The notes under the pieces were generated by a model. The model searched no databases. It worked only from the letters and a program-made list of their open reading frames with translations, and had not been told where the DNA came from. The position numbers and the translations under genes are program-made. This document shows, in pieces, positions 50,538 through 60,316 of a stretch of 64,000 nucleotides of DNA. The DNA is from Phenylobacterium sp. (GTDB lineage: Bacteria; Pseudomonadota; Alphaproteobacteria; Caulobacterales; Caulobacteraceae). The stretch is taken from the NCBI RefSeq assembly GCF_030646615.1, contig NZ_JAUSLG010000037.1:1-64000 (forward strand), in the 5' to 3' direction. Within the stretch, counting starts at the first letter, position 1; every line of letters begins with the position of its first letter.

Positions 50538-51944
50538 CTAGTGCAGGCGCGCATTCGCCGGCGATGGGCTGAAGTCAGGATCGCCGCCCGCATCCCTAGG
50601 CGCCGTCTCTCGCAAGGCGGTGATCAGGCTGAACGCCGTCGCCGCGGCCTGGACGCGGATGTCTGGCACCGAGGTAATTTCCCAGCGGGCCGCCCGACTG
50701 AGAGCCCCCACGACGCGGAGACTGTCGAGGGGGGCATCGGTCAGATCCAGGACCCGGGCTTCCGGGTCGACATCGATTCCGACGTGGTTCGGGTCGGGGC
50801 GGATGATCCCCTGCGCCAGAAGGCTCTGGACCAGTGGGGAGCCGCTGAGCTGGAGATCCGCGCCGGGGCCGGTGCAGTTGACCAAGGCGTCAAACGCCCG
50901 CGTGCGGGTCGCCTTCTCGCCCTTTGGTCGCCAGGTGACATGCACCTGCCTGAAGCCTGGATCGACGGCGACGGTGCGACCGGCCTGGATGGTCAGTTGG
51001 CCCCGCGCGATCATCTGGTTGATCCGGCGGGCGATGGAGGGCGCCATCCGATGTCGCCCGGCTTCCCACCAGGGCCGCAGATGGCGCAGGAACTGACGCC
51101 GCTCGGCTAGGTCCCATTGCCGCCACAACCCGGATACATGCGGCCTGAGACCGTCGATCACGTCGCGCCATTCGGTCCCGTCGCGACGGCGCCGCGCCTG
51201 TTGAAGCACCTGAGCGGGAGATCCGGCGTAACGCCCTGTGAGCGGGGTGATCTCGTCCTCGGCATGCGACAGGGGCAACAGTCCGCGGCGGGACAGGGCC
51301 ACCATGCGCCGTCCCGTATCCTCCAGGCTTAGCGCCACATCGATCATGGTCAGGCCAGACCCCAGCAGCAGGACGGGACCAACGCCTTCGGGCACGGCGT
51401 CTGCGGCGCGCCAGGGGTCGGCGATGTAGAGGGGGGACTGCCCCAGGGCTGCGCTGGCCCCGGTCGGTGGGGCAGGGGACATCACGCCCAAGGCGAGGAC
51501 GACGGCGTCGACGCTGAACTCTCGACCCATGGCCATGGTCAGCCGCCATCCTGCGCCTTCGCGGCGCAGGTGGGTGACTTCATCAGCCTCGAGCAGCAGC
51601 CGTCCCGCCGCGGCGGGGGACTCCGCGCAGCGCCACAACATGTCCTGCAGATAGTCGCCATAGCAGCCGCGGGTCACAAAGCCGGCCCGGGCCTGCCAGC
51701 CCGGACGGCGGTCCAGCCAGTGCTGGAAGTGCTGCGGATCGGCGGGAAACGCGCTCATATTGGCCACGCGCACATTCAGGATGTGGCGCGGGTTGCCGGT
51801 GGCGTAAGCCGCGCCACGGGCGAAGGCGCCCGCCCGTTCGATCAGCCGAACCTGGGGGCCGTCAGGATCGGCAAGCAGGTGCAGCGCCGTGAGCAGGCCG
51901 CTGAAGCCCGCGCCGATGACGGCGACCGTGGGGCGCGAAGTCAT
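50538..51944 (-). CDS. FAD/NAD(P)-binding protein
   Basis: This 468-residue flavoprotein has an N-terminal FAD motif VIGAGFSGLLTALHLL, a second dinucleotide motif LLLGSGLTMIDVALSL and the NVRVANMSAFPADPQHF segment characteristic of the YdhS-like FAD_NAD_binding family. The reaction is not known. It lies 67 bp after the TonB receptor gene on the same strand, so the two are probably one operon; a monooxygenase-like step on an imported compound would fit. It converges with the SLC13 gene. Confidence 0.78.
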   Translation of the reverse strand: MTSRPTVAVIGAGFSGLLTALHLLADPDGPQVRLIERAGAFARGAAYATGNPRHILNVRVANMSAFPADPQHFQHWLDRRPGWQARAGFVTRGCYGDYLQDMLWRCAESPAAAGRLLLEADEVTHLRREGAGWRLTMAMGREFSVDAVVLALGVMSPAPPTGASAALGQSPLYIADPWRAADAVPEGVGPVLLLGSGLTMIDVALSLEDTGRRMVALSRRGLLPLSHAEDEITPLTGRYAGSPAQVLQQARRRRDGTEWRDVIDGLRPHVSGLWRQWDLAERRQFLRHLRPWWEAGRHRMAPSIARRINQMIARGQLTIQAGRTVAVDPGFRQVHVTWRPKGEKATRTRAFDALVNCTGPGADLQLSGSPLVQSLLAQGIIRPDPNHVGIDVDPEARVLDLTDAPLDSLRVVGALSRAARWEITSVPDIRVQAAATAFSLITALRETAPRDAGGDPDFSPSPANARLH

Positions 51945-52011
51945 GATGTGATCCTCTGCGGGGTATGCAATAGGCGGGACGGTCGGCGCGAGGGCCCACC
52001 GTCCCTGGTCG

Positions 52012-54351
52012 CTAGAAGCTCCCGCGAAGGGTCACGCCGAACGTACGTCCGTCTCCCGGCAGCCCGACGAAGAGCCCGGATCCGCCAGGCGCGGCGGACA
52101 GAAGCTCGTAGTAATTCTCGTCGAAGAGATTGCGAGCCCACACGAAGGCCGTCCATCCATCCTCGGCGCGGAACCCCAGGCGGGCGTTCGTCAGGCTGTA
52201 GCCGTCGATGTTCAGGTACTGGGACGGCGATGGGCTCGACGAGAAGGATGAGCGGTAGCTGACGTCGACCCCGGCAAAGGCTTCGCCCTCCCGTCCGGCG
52301 AGGCCGACGGGCGCCGCATACTCGCCGCCGATCGAGCCCGCCCACTTGGAGACGCCGGGCAGGCGCGAACCGGAAATGTCGACCACCTGGGGACCGCCGG
52401 TGAGCTCCAGCGGCGGCGGGGCGTCGGTGAATGAGGCATAGATGGCGTCGGTATAGGCCACGGCGGTGTAGAGGCTGAGGCCATCCCCGATCCTGGCCTG
52501 GCCATCAAACTCGACCCCCCGGACCCGAACCTTCTCGGCGTTGGCGAGGTAGCCCCGCAAGACGCCGACGGAGGCGTTGACGACCTGGGCCTGAAAGTCG
52601 TCGATCTCGGTCTGATAGGCGCTGAAGTTGGCGGTGCCCCCCCGGAACGGCTGGGTTTTCAAACCCACCTCATAGTGCGTGACCTCCTCGGGGCGTACGG
52701 TGGCGGCGTCCAGCGCCGGGGCGCCGCTGGCGTCGTTGGGCACCCCGCCGAGGTTCAAGCCCACGGACTTGAAGCTGGTGGCGTAGGTCGCATAGGCGTT
52801 CACCCGATCAGAGACCTCATAGGCGACCGTCAGCTGACCCGAGAGGTTGGTGTCGTCGGTCTTCGCCGCATAGGTCTGCGGCGCGAGGATGGAGCGTTGA
52901 AGGGCGATCAACGCCGCATCGGTCGTCTGCAGGCCACCATAGACGGTGCTCTGATAATCGACTTCCTTCTGGTCGTAGTTGATGCGCAGGCCTGGAAGCA
53001 GACGAAGCCGCTCGGTCACCGCCCACTCCACCTGACCGAACAGCGCCGCGCTCAGGAAGGTGGATGAGATATCGGAGGTCTGGCCGTAGCCGTCCAGCAG
53101 GCCCGGCGTCGCTGCGGCGGCGCTGGGCGCCAGGAGGAAGCGGGCGGCGGCTGAGCCTTGCTCCTGCTTGCCGGTGGAATCGATCGTCTGCCGGAAGAGA
53201 AAGGCGCCCACGACGAAGTTGAGGTTTTCCGACAAATCGCCGGAATAGCGCAACTCCTGCGAAATCTGCCGCTGTTCCGATGGGTTGGCGGAGATTGTCG
53301 TGATCGGCAGGCCGAGGAAGTCACGGTCGTTCGACGGATTCCAGTCCCAATAGCGCCACGCCGTGATCGAGGTCAGAGAGCCAGGCCCGACGTCCCAGTC
53401 TACGGTCAGGGCGGCGCCGCCCACATCCTGATAGGAACGGTGCGGGGTGTCGGCGTCCGTGACGCGGTCGAACGCATCGAAGCTGGGTGGCGCATAGCCG
53501 AGATCAGCTGCGATGCCTTCATATCGACGGTTGGCGGCCCGCAGGGTCGGCGCGACGCCAGCGACCACTTGAGCATAACCCTCGGGCCGCTGCCGGGTGT
53601 AGTCGACGGCCAGGGTCGCCTCCAGGGAGTCGGAGACGACGAGGAGCAGTTGCCCCTTCACACCCAGATTGTTCAGGTCGTTCAGATCATCCTGGGTGGC
53701 GGTGTTGTAGAGCACGCCATCGCGCCGGGTGCCGGAGAACGAAAGACGGCCGGCCAGACGCTCTGTGATGGGGCCGGTGACGGAGGCCTTGGCCTGCTGA
53801 TAGTTCAAGTCCCCGAAGCTCAGTTCAACGTCGGTGCGCGGCGTGAACTGCGGGCGCTTGCTGGTGACGTTGATGGCGCCGGCGGTGGTGTTCTTGCCGT
53901 AGAGCGTGCCCTGGGGACCTCGCAGAATCTCGATCTGATCAATGTCCACAAAGTCGAGCGTCGCGGCCGCGGGACGCGCATGGAAGACGCCGTCGATGTA
54001 GAGCCCCACGCCCGGCTCGATACCGTCATTTATCAGGCCGTAAGGCGATCCAAGGCCGCGGATGTTGATCGCCGAGTTCCGCGGGTTCGTGGAATAGAAC
54101 TGCACCGACGGCACGATCTCCTTGAGGCGCGTGACATTGTAGGTGCCGGTGTCGGCCGCCAAATTTGAGCTGAGCACCGTGACGGGGATGGGCACATCCT
54201 GCAGAAGCTCAACCCGGCGGCGCGCCGTGACGGTGATCTCATCGACATCAACCGTCGGCGCAACGGGGCCTTGGGCGTAGGCCGCGGGCCCGCCGCCAAG
54301 GGCGGCGGCGGCGGCAAAAGCAAACATTGAAACGCGATATGGGTTCGACAT
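52012..54351 (-). CDS. TonB-dependent receptor (sulfur region)
   Basis: The outer-membrane receptor is 779 aa: signal peptide to ...AAYAQ, a TonB box DEITVTARRR, plug (QIEILRGPQGTLYGKNTTAGAIN) and a barrel ending ...TFGVTLRGSF. GAGGG five bases upstream of the ATG sets the start; the longer frame upstream crosses the promoter. Its promoter holds a tandem AATCCTACT motif shared with the sulfate-binding protein gene, so it probably imports a sulfur-containing compound. Confidence 0.93.
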   Translation of the reverse strand: MSNPYRVSMFAFAAAAALGGGPAAYAQGPVAPTVDVDEITVTARRRVELLQDVPIPVTVLSSNLAADTGTYNVTRLKEIVPSVQFYSTNPRNSAINIRGLGSPYGLINDGIEPGVGLYIDGVFHARPAAATLDFVDIDQIEILRGPQGTLYGKNTTAGAINVTSKRPQFTPRTDVELSFGDLNYQQAKASVTGPITERLAGRLSFSGTRRDGVLYNTATQDDLNDLNNLGVKGQLLLVVSDSLEATLAVDYTRQRPEGYAQVVAGVAPTLRAANRRYEGIAADLGYAPPSFDAFDRVTDADTPHRSYQDVGGAALTVDWDVGPGSLTSITAWRYWDWNPSNDRDFLGLPITTISANPSEQRQISQELRYSGDLSENLNFVVGAFLFRQTIDSTGKQEQGSAAARFLLAPSAAAATPGLLDGYGQTSDISSTFLSAALFGQVEWAVTERLRLLPGLRINYDQKEVDYQSTVYGGLQTTDAALIALQRSILAPQTYAAKTDDTNLSGQLTVAYEVSDRVNAYATYATSFKSVGLNLGGVPNDASGAPALDAATVRPEEVTHYEVGLKTQPFRGGTANFSAYQTEIDDFQAQVVNASVGVLRGYLANAEKVRVRGVEFDGQARIGDGLSLYTAVAYTDAIYASFTDAPPPLELTGGPQVVDISGSRLPGVSKWAGSIGGEYAAPVGLAGREGEAFAGVDVSYRSSFSSSPSPSQYLNIDGYSLTNARLGFRAEDGWTAFVWARNLFDENYYELLSAAPGGSGLFVGLPGDGRTFGVTLRGSF

Positions 54352-54369
54352 AAATCCCTCCAGCCATTT

Positions 54370-54387
54370 AATCCTACTAATCCTACA
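54370..54387. promoter_or_regulatory. Tandem AATCCTACT motif, TonB receptor promoter
   Basis: AATCCTACT-AATCCTACA, two head-to-tail nine-base units, lies 19 bp before the TonB receptor start codon. Nearly the same arrangement occurs at 54985-55002. This is a candidate Rrf2-regulator operator placed to block transcription. Confidence 0.55.
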
Positions 54388-54439
54388 AAGCCGATCGAGA
54401 AAGGATATATAGTTTTTCTGCCTCAGCTTCGGGAAAAGC

Positions 54440-54874
54440 TCAGGCGCCGCCGGCGTAGCGTGCTGGGGCGCCCGCCGTCGCCAGGTCGAGCAGCGATTGG
54501 GTCGCGAGGAGGGCTTCCACCTCGGAACGGCTCCGCCGCAGGAGGTCGCGGACCGGACAGACCGTCTCTGCGGCGCAGCCGTGACAAGCTGGATTATCCA
54601 CCGAACAATCCGGTCCGCCCACCCTGACCCCGATTGCCGACAAGACCTCGAGGACCGTGATCGCGCCGGCCGGACTGGCGAGTTTGTAGCCGCCATATCG
54701 GCCGCGGCGGCTTTGCAGCAGGCCCCGCTGCGCCAGGTCGGTCAGGATCGATTCGATGAACTTGGGCGAGGCGTCGAGGGCGGCCGCCACGAGATGAGAA
54801 CTTCGGGCGGCAGGCGCCTGATGGGCGAGATAGACCAGCGATCTCAGCGCATAACGCGCGCGGCTCCCGAACAC
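54440..54874 (-). CDS. Rrf2 family transcriptional regulator
   Basis: The 144-residue protein has the Rrf2 winged helix (ALDASPKFIESILTDLAQRGLLQSRRGRYGGYKLA) and cysteines C90, C97, C100 and C106, which could bind an Fe-S cluster as in IscR or NsrR. It starts at a GTG with GGAGG upstream. It lies between the TonB receptor and the sulfate transporter, whose promoters share a motif. I infer that it senses sulfur or cysteine status. Confidence 0.87.
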   Translation of the reverse strand: MFGSRARYALRSLVYLAHQAPAARSSHLVAAALDASPKFIESILTDLAQRGLLQSRRGRYGGYKLASPAGAITVLEVLSAIGVRVGGPDCSVDNPACHGCAAETVCPVRDLLRRSRSEVEALLATQSLLDLATAGAPARYAGGA

Positions 54875-54984
54875 TTTCGCCTCCGCGATCGATAGTATGT
54901 TACTCCAATAGGAATTAAAGGGTAACGATGATCAATCCCTTTTTTGGGCGCCTAGGTTCCGGCGGCTCCGCGGGAGCGTGTGGC

Positions 54985-55002
54985 AATCCTACTAAATCTA
55001 CT
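54985..55002. promoter_or_regulatory. Tandem AATCCTACT-like motif, sbp promoter
   Basis: AATCCTACT at 54985-54993 is followed after one base by AATCTACT (54995-55002). It matches the TonB receptor promoter motif and lies about 55 bp before the sulfate-binding protein start. Probably the same operator. Confidence 0.55.
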
Positions 55003-55057
55003 AGACAGATAGGTTTAAATCGTCTTGGCTTCGGGCGTCACGAGGGAGAGCCACACC

Positions 55058-56071
55058 ATGAGCTTCGCCATTGATCGCCGCGCCCTACTGCTCGGGGGCA
55101 GCGCCCTGGCCCTTTCGGCCTGCGGCAGCCAAGCCAGCGCCCAAACCCTTCTCAACGTCAGCTACGATCCGACGCGAGAATTCTACAAAGAATACAACGA
55201 GATGTTCTCCAGCGATTGGGCTGGGGCCGGCAACCCGCCTCTGGCGCTGGAACAGTCACACGGCGGGTCCGGCAAGCAGGCGCGTTCAGTGATCGACGGC
55301 CTTGCCGCGGATGTCGTCACGCTGGCGCTGGCGGCGGACATTGACGCAATCGCCGAGCGCGGTCTGATCCAGTCCGGCTGGGAAAGCCGCCTGCCGGATA
55401 ACAGCTGCCCCTATACCTCCACCATCGTCTTCCTCGTCCGGAAGGGGAACCCCAAGGCGATCCGTGACTGGGCCGACTTGGTTCGCCCGGGCGTTGAGGT
55501 CATCACCCCCAATCCCAAGACCTCTGGCGGCGCCCGCTGGAATTATCTGGCGGCCTGGGCCTATGCCTTGAAGGCGCAGGGGGATGAGGCGGCGGCGGAA
55601 CGCTTTGTCGGCGCGCTGTTCCGGAACGTGCCCGTGCTGGATACCGGCGCCCGCGGTTCGACCACCACCTTTGTCCAGCGCGGCATCGGCGATGTCCTGC
55701 TGGCCTGGGAGAACGAAGCCTTCCTGGCCATCGAGGAGCTGGGTGAGGGCATGGTGGAGATCGTCACCCCGAGTCTCTCGGTGCTGGCCGAGCCCCCGGT
55801 CGCGGTTGTGGACGCCGTTGTCGACCGCCGCGGGACCCGCGCCATGGCCGAGGCCTATCTTGAGGGCCTGTATGCGCCAAAGGCGCAGGAACTGGCGGCC
55901 AAGCATCACTATCGGCCGCGCAGCCCAGAGGTCGCCGCCCGGCACGCCGAGAAGTTCAGGCAACTGGAACTGGTGACGATCGCCGACTTCGGCGGCTGGC
56001 CCGCGACCCAGGCCAAGCACTTCGCCGAGGGCGGGGTGTTCGACAAGATCTACCAGCCGGCCGCCCGATGA
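55058..56071 (+). CDS. sbp: Sulfate ABC transporter substrate-binding protein
   Basis: This periplasmic sulfate-binding protein has 337 aa. The N-terminus ends in a lipobox LSAC (C22), suggesting a lipid-anchored form. Family motifs include [52 protein letters not shown] and [25 protein letters not shown], in which sulfate contacts lie. The ATG at 55058 has a GAGGGAGAG site. First gene of sbp-cysT-cysW-cysA, overlapping cysT by four bases. Confidence 0.95.
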   Translation: MSFAIDRRALLLGGSALALSACGSQASAQTLLNVSYDPTREFYKEYNEMFSSDWAGAGNPPLALEQSHGGSGKQARSVIDGLAADVVTLALAADIDAIAERGLIQSGWESRLPDNSCPYTSTIVFLVRKGNPKAIRDWADLVRPGVEVITPNPKTSGGARWNYLAAWAYALKAQGDEAAAERFVGALFRNVPVLDTGARGSTTTFVQRGIGDVLLAWENEAFLAIEELGEGMVEIVTPSLSVLAEPPVAVVDAVVDRRGTRAMAEAYLEGLYAPKAQELAAKHHYRPRSPEVAARHAEKFRQLELVTIADFGGWPATQAKHFAEGGVFDKIYQPAAR

Positions 56072-56922
56072 GCCTCGCCGTCACCTCGGCGCCGCGACGA
56101 CGCAACGCCAGACTGCTCCCGGGCTTTCAGCTCTCCCTGGGCTTCACGGTCATCTATCTGAGCCTGATTGTCCTGATCCCGCTTACGGCGCTCATCCTGC
56201 GGCCCTGGGAACTGGGCGTGGCCGGGGTCTGGGACGTGGTCACCTCCCCACGCGTCCTGGCGGCTCTGAAGCTGAGCTTTGGGGCCTCGGCGATCGCCGC
56301 AGCGATCAATGCCGTGATGGGACTGATCGTCGCCTGGGTCTTGGTCCGCATGCAGTTTCCTGGCCGCCGGCTTCTCGACGCCCTAATCGATCTGCCCTTC
56401 GCCCTGCCGACCGCCGTCGCCGGCATCGCCCTGACGGCCCTCTACGCCCCCAATGGTCCGATTGGTCTCTGGTTGGCGGAGTTCGGCATTCGGGCGGCCT
56501 ATTCGCCTCTTGGGGTCGTCATCGCTCTGACCTTCGTCGGTTTTCCCTTCGTCGTGCGGGCGGTACAGCCGGTGCTTGAGGACCTGGACTCCGGCTTGGA
56601 AGAGGCGGCGTTCACGCTGGGCGCCAACAGCTGGCAGCGAACCTGGATGGTGGTCCTCCCGGCGATCCGACCCGCCCTGATCACCGGGGTTTCCCTGGCC
56701 TTCGCCCGGGCTGTCGGCGAGTACGGTTCGGTCATCTTCATCGCCGGCAACCTGCCCCTTCGGACGGAAATCGCACCCCTCCTGATCGTCGTGCGCCTGG
56801 AGGAATACGACTATGCGGGCGCCGCAGCCGTCGGGCTGGCGATGCTCAGTCTTTCTTTCCTGATCCTGCTGGCGGTCAACGGCTTCCAGCGACTGATGGC
56901 GACCCCGGGGGCTGGCCGATGA
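56068..56922 (+). CDS. cysT: Sulfate ABC transporter permease CysT
   Basis: This 284-residue inner-membrane permease has about six helices and the ABC-permease EAA loop ([21 protein letters not shown]) that docks CysA. The [16 protein letters not shown] and [18 protein letters not shown] segments are typical of CysT (CysU). It overlaps sbp and cysW by four bases each. Confidence 0.94.
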   Translation: MSLAVTSAPRRRNARLLPGFQLSLGFTVIYLSLIVLIPLTALILRPWELGVAGVWDVVTSPRVLAALKLSFGASAIAAAINAVMGLIVAWVLVRMQFPGRRLLDALIDLPFALPTAVAGIALTALYAPNGPIGLWLAEFGIRAAYSPLGVVIALTFVGFPFVVRAVQPVLEDLDSGLEEAAFTLGANSWQRTWMVVLPAIRPALITGVSLAFARAVGEYGSVIFIAGNLPLRTEIAPLLIVVRLEEYDYAGAAAVGLAMLSLSFLILLAVNGFQRLMATPGAGR

Positions 56923-57752
56923 GCGAGAAATCAATAGGGCGGCCGTCGCCCATTCTGCTCGGCATAGGCGTCGCCTATGTCGCCATTCTCATCCTCCTGC
57001 CGATGGGCATGGTGTTCGTCGAAGCCTTCCGACGGGGCCCGGCGGAGTATCTCGACATCTTCGCCCATTCCGACACCTGGTCGGCCATCCGCCTGACCCT
57101 GCTGGTGGCGGCGATCGCTGTGCCGCTTAACGCGGTGTTCGGGGTCGCGGCCGCCTGGGCGGTGACTAAGTTTGACTTTCCGGGGAAGGGTCTGCTGCTC
57201 ACCCTGATTGATCTGCCCTTCTCGGTGTCGCCGGTCATCTCTGGCCTGGTCTGGGTGCTGCTGTTCGGCGCCAGCGGATGGCTGGCGGGGCCGATGGCCT
57301 CGGCCAATGTTCAGATCCTGTTCGCAGTGCCCGGCCTTGTCCTGGCCACCCTGTTCATCACCTTGCCCTTCGTCGCCCGGGAACTCATTCCGCTCATGCA
57401 GGAGCAGGGCGCCGATGAGGAAGAGGCGGCGATCACCTTGGGAGCAGGGGGGTTTCGCACCTTCTTCATGGTGACCTTGCCCAACATAAAGTGGGCGCTG
57501 CTTTATGGCGTACTGCTCTGTAATGCGCGGGCCATGGGGGAATTTGGCGCCGTCTCTGTCGTGTCCGGGCACATCCGCGGTCAGACCAATACGCTGCCGC
57601 TGCACGTGGAGATTCTCTACAACGAGTACAACTTCGTCGGCGCCTTTGCGACCGCCACGATCCTCGCCGGACTGGCGATCGTCACCCTTGTCATCAAATC
57701 CGGGCTCGAATGGCGCTTCGCCGACGAGCTCTCGGCCAGCCGCCGGCACTGA
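56919..57752 (+). CDS. cysW: Sulfate ABC transporter permease CysW
   Basis: The second permease of the sulfate importer is 277 aa, with about six helices. The EAA loop (DEEEAAITLGAGGFRTFFMVTLP) and the CysW segments FVEAFRRGP, LPFSVSPVISGLVWVLLFG and RAMGEFGAVSVVSGHIRGQTNTL are present. It forms the transport channel with CysT. Confidence 0.94.
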   Translation: MSEKSIGRPSPILLGIGVAYVAILILLPMGMVFVEAFRRGPAEYLDIFAHSDTWSAIRLTLLVAAIAVPLNAVFGVAAAWAVTKFDFPGKGLLLTLIDLPFSVSPVISGLVWVLLFGASGWLAGPMASANVQILFAVPGLVLATLFITLPFVARELIPLMQEQGADEEEAAITLGAGGFRTFFMVTLPNIKWALLYGVLLCNARAMGEFGAVSVVSGHIRGQTNTLPLHVEILYNEYNFVGAFATATILAGLAIVTLVIKSGLEWRFADELSASRRH

Positions 57753-57760
57753 GCAGTCAC

Positions 57761-58801
57761 ATGCCCCTTATCATCAAGAATATCTCAAAGACCTACGGCC
57801 AGAGCCAGGCGCTCCACAACCTTGACCTTGAGGTGGGTGACCGGGAGTTCCTGGCGCTGCTGGGTCCCTCGGGCTCAGGAAAGACCACGCTCCTGCGCAT
57901 CCTCGCCGGGCTGATCAGTCCGACGACCGGGGATGTGAGCTTCGACGGCGCCGATCTTCTGTCGTTGAGCGCTCGCGAGCGTAGGGCCGGCATGGTGTTC
58001 CAGCACTATGCGCTGTTCCGGCATATGACGGTGGCGGCCAATATCGGATTTGGCCTCCGTGTCCGGCCGCGTCGCGATCGGCCCTCGGCGGAGGAGATCA
58101 AGCGACGAACCGACGAGCTGCTGCGACTGGTTCAGCTGGAGGGTTATGGCGCACGCTACCCCTCGCAACTTTCGGGGGGCCAGCGACAGCGGGTCGCCCA
58201 GGCCAGGGCGCTGGCGATCGAGCCGCGGATGCTGCTGCTCGATGAGCCGTTCGGAGCCCTGGATGCGAAGGTTCGACGCGAGCTGCGCTACTGGCTGCGG
58301 CGGCTCCACGACGAAACGGGTGTGACGACCATTTTCGTCACACACGACCAGGAAGAGGCCATGGACCTGGCCGATCGGGTCGCCATTCTCAACGGCGGGA
58401 AGATCGAACAGGTTGGGGCGCCCAATGACATCTACGCCTCGCCCGCCACCCCGTTTGTCTTCGACTTCCTGGGCGCCGCCAATGAGGCGCGCGGCCTGGT
58501 CCGGGATGGAGAGCTTCACGTCTATGACGCGCGGTTCCCTCTTCCCGGTGATGGATCAGGCGAGGTCAAGGCCTTCTTCCGGCCCCACGAGGTCGAGATC
58601 AATCCGGCCGACGGCCGAGGCTTCATGGCTGAGGTGGTCGGGGTCATCGCGAGGGGGCCGGCCACCCGGTTGGAATGCCGGCGGGGCGACCAGGTGATGG
58701 AGATCGACTGGGCGCGCGGCAGGTTGCCGGACGGGGTGACCCGCGGGGCTCAGGTCCGTCTTGCGCCCGAGCGTTTCACCGTATTCCCGGCGGGAACCTA
58801 A
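57761..58801 (+). CDS. cysA: Sulfate ABC transporter ATP-binding protein CysA
   Basis: This is the ATPase of the importer, 346 aa. It has Walker A GPSGSGKT (35-42), the ABC signature LSGGQRQR, Walker B LLLLDEPFGALD and the switch histidine in FVTHDQEEAMDLADR, then a C-terminal regulatory domain. The ATG at 57761 gives the usual MPLIIKNISKTYG start, 8 bp after cysW. Last gene of the operon, convergent with the second Rrf2 gene. Confidence 0.95.
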   Translation: MPLIIKNISKTYGQSQALHNLDLEVGDREFLALLGPSGSGKTTLLRILAGLISPTTGDVSFDGADLLSLSARERRAGMVFQHYALFRHMTVAANIGFGLRVRPRRDRPSAEEIKRRTDELLRLVQLEGYGARYPSQLSGGQRQRVAQARALAIEPRMLLLDEPFGALDAKVRRELRYWLRRLHDETGVTTIFVTHDQEEAMDLADRVAILNGGKIEQVGAPNDIYASPATPFVFDFLGAANEARGLVRDGELHVYDARFPLPGDGSGEVKAFFRPHEVEINPADGRGFMAEVVGVIARGPATRLECRRGDQVMEIDWARGRLPDGVTRGAQVRLAPERFTVFPAGT

Positions 58802-58806
58802 CGGAT

Positions 58807-58835
58807 CGCCGGAGTCTCACACCAGGATTCCGGCG
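58807..58835. terminator. Possible bidirectional stem-loop between cysA and rrf2
   Basis: CGCCGGA (58807-58813) pairs with TCCGGCG (58829-58835) around a 15-base loop in the 15-bp gap between convergent genes, overlapping the rrf2 end. No T-run follows, so termination is uncertain. Confidence 0.3.
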
Positions 58836-59257
58836 GGCGCCATGTCGGGCCGCGCCACCAGGTCGGCGAGGGTGGTGCTCTCCAGCACCTCGGCCAGGGC
58901 GTCACGACCCTTGGCGAACGCCCTCCGGATCTGGCAGTTTTCCACGTCCGGACAGTCGTCGCAGGGTCGATAGCTGGTGACCGAGGCGCAGGGCAGCATC
59001 GCCAGCGGTCCGTCGATGGCGCGAATAATATCCGCCAGGTTAATCTCCCCTGGCGCTCGGGCGAGGCGGTGTCCGCCTTCTCGGCCACGTTCGCTGACGG
59101 TGATCCTGGCGCGCTTCAGGTCCAGCAGGATCGCCTCGAGGAATTTGCGCGGCAGGTCGTTGGCCAGCACAATCTCGCCGGTGTTCATCGCCCCAGGCGC
59201 CGCCCGCGCCAGGCTCATGAGGGCGCGGATTGCGTAAAGCGCCTTCTTTGAGATCAT
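58817..59257 (-). CDS. Rrf2 family transcriptional regulator (second copy)
   Basis: This 146-residue Rrf2 protein has a winged helix (NDLPRKFLEAILLDLKRARITVSERGREGGHRLA) and cysteines C90, C99, C102 and C108. The last three have the same C-x2-C-x5-C spacing as in the Rrf2 protein at 54440-54874, so the two are paralogues that may bind a similar cluster. It lies between the sulfate transporter and the two TauD genes. Confidence 0.86.
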   Translation of the reverse strand: MISKKALYAIRALMSLARAAPGAMNTGEIVLANDLPRKFLEAILLDLKRARITVSERGREGGHRLARAPGEINLADIIRAIDGPLAMLPCASVTSYRPCDDCPDVENCQIRRAFAKGRDALAEVLESTTLADLVARPDMAPAGILV

Positions 59258-59401
59258 CTATGTTCCGCCGCGACGGCCCGCTTAGGGGCCTCTTCGAAAT
59301 TCCTAGTTCGAAGGGGTACATAGTTTCAATCCGACTGTCCCGCCAGTCATGAGCCTCTCGAAGCCCGCACCCGGCCGCAGAGCGCGGCCGGGTGGGACGC
59401 C

Positions 59402-60292
59402 TCAGAAGGGGATGTCCGCCCCGGTCACAGTGACACGCTCGACGATGCGCTCGTGGGGAACGTAGTCGAGCACGGCGTAGTGCTGCGTCGCGCGATTGTC
59501 CCAGAAGACGATGGCGTTTGGGCTCCACCGAAAACGCACCTGGTACTCCGGCGCCTTTACCCGGTCAGTCAGATAGGCCAGCAGGTCCCGGCTCTCGGCC
59601 TCTGAAATGCCGAGAATCCTGGTCGTAAAGACGTGATTGACGAACAGATGTTTCTCACCCGTCTCTGGGTGGGTGCGAACCACCGGGTGAGACTGCGGCG
59701 GATGCTCAGCCCGAAGTTGGGCGCGTTTGGCCTCGTCCACCCGCCAGCCGAAGCTCTGGATAATGTCGTGTTCGGCCCGCAGACGCTCGATCCGGCTCTT
59801 CACGTCTGTTGGCAGGTCGGCATAGACCGCCGCCGTGTCTGCGAAGATCGTATCACCCCCGGCCGGAGGGAGTTTTCGCGCCCGCAGGATGCCGGCGAAT
59901 GACGGCTTCTGCCGAAACGTGACATCGGTGTGCCACTTGTTGGCCGGGCGGGCGAGATGCCAAGTCTCTTCGGTGATTTTCAGGCCGTCCGCAGCCTCGA
60001 TGTGCAGAATTTCGGGATAGTCGGGCACGGTGGTGGTGACCGGATGCCCCTCAAGATCACCGAAGTAGCGGCCGAAGCGAACATGATCTCCGTGCGAGAT
60101 GTCCTGGTCGCGGAAGAACAGCACCTTGTAGCGGTTCAGAGCGCCGCGAAGCGTGGCGACAGTCAAGGGGTTCAGCGGTGCTCTAAGGTCAACCCCCTCA
60201 ACCTCGGCCCCAAGGAGCGGGCCAGCTGGCGTAAAGGTCAGGCCGGCTTCAATTTCGGCGGCCGGCGCTGAAGGATGTGCGATGGCGTTCAT
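59402..60292 (-). CDS. TauD/TfdA family Fe(II)/2-oxoglutarate dioxygenase (first)
   Basis: These enzymes hydroxylate sulfonates or sulfate esters, which then release sulfite or sulfate. The 296-residue protein has the iron triad H121 and D123 (WHTDVTF) and H271 (WDNRATQHYA), with R282 for 2-oxoglutarate. The RHDQD-like motif is FRDQDISHGDHVRFGRYFG. It follows the second tauD-like gene by 24 bp on the same strand. The exact substrate (taurine, alkyl sulfate or other) is open. Confidence 0.88.
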   Translation of the reverse strand: MNAIAHPSAPAAEIEAGLTFTPAGPLLGAEVEGVDLRAPLNPLTVATLRGALNRYKVLFFRDQDISHGDHVRFGRYFGDLEGHPVTTTVPDYPEILHIEAADGLKITEETWHLARPANKWHTDVTFRQKPSFAGILRARKLPPAGGDTIFADTAAVYADLPTDVKSRIERLRAEHDIIQSFGWRVDEAKRAQLRAEHPPQSHPVVRTHPETGEKHLFVNHVFTTRILGISEAESRDLLAYLTDRVKAPEYQVRFRWSPNAIVFWDNRATQHYAVLDYVPHERIVERVTVTGADIPF

Positions 60293-60316
60293 GTCTGGAA
60301 TCTCCGCCTGTGAAAG

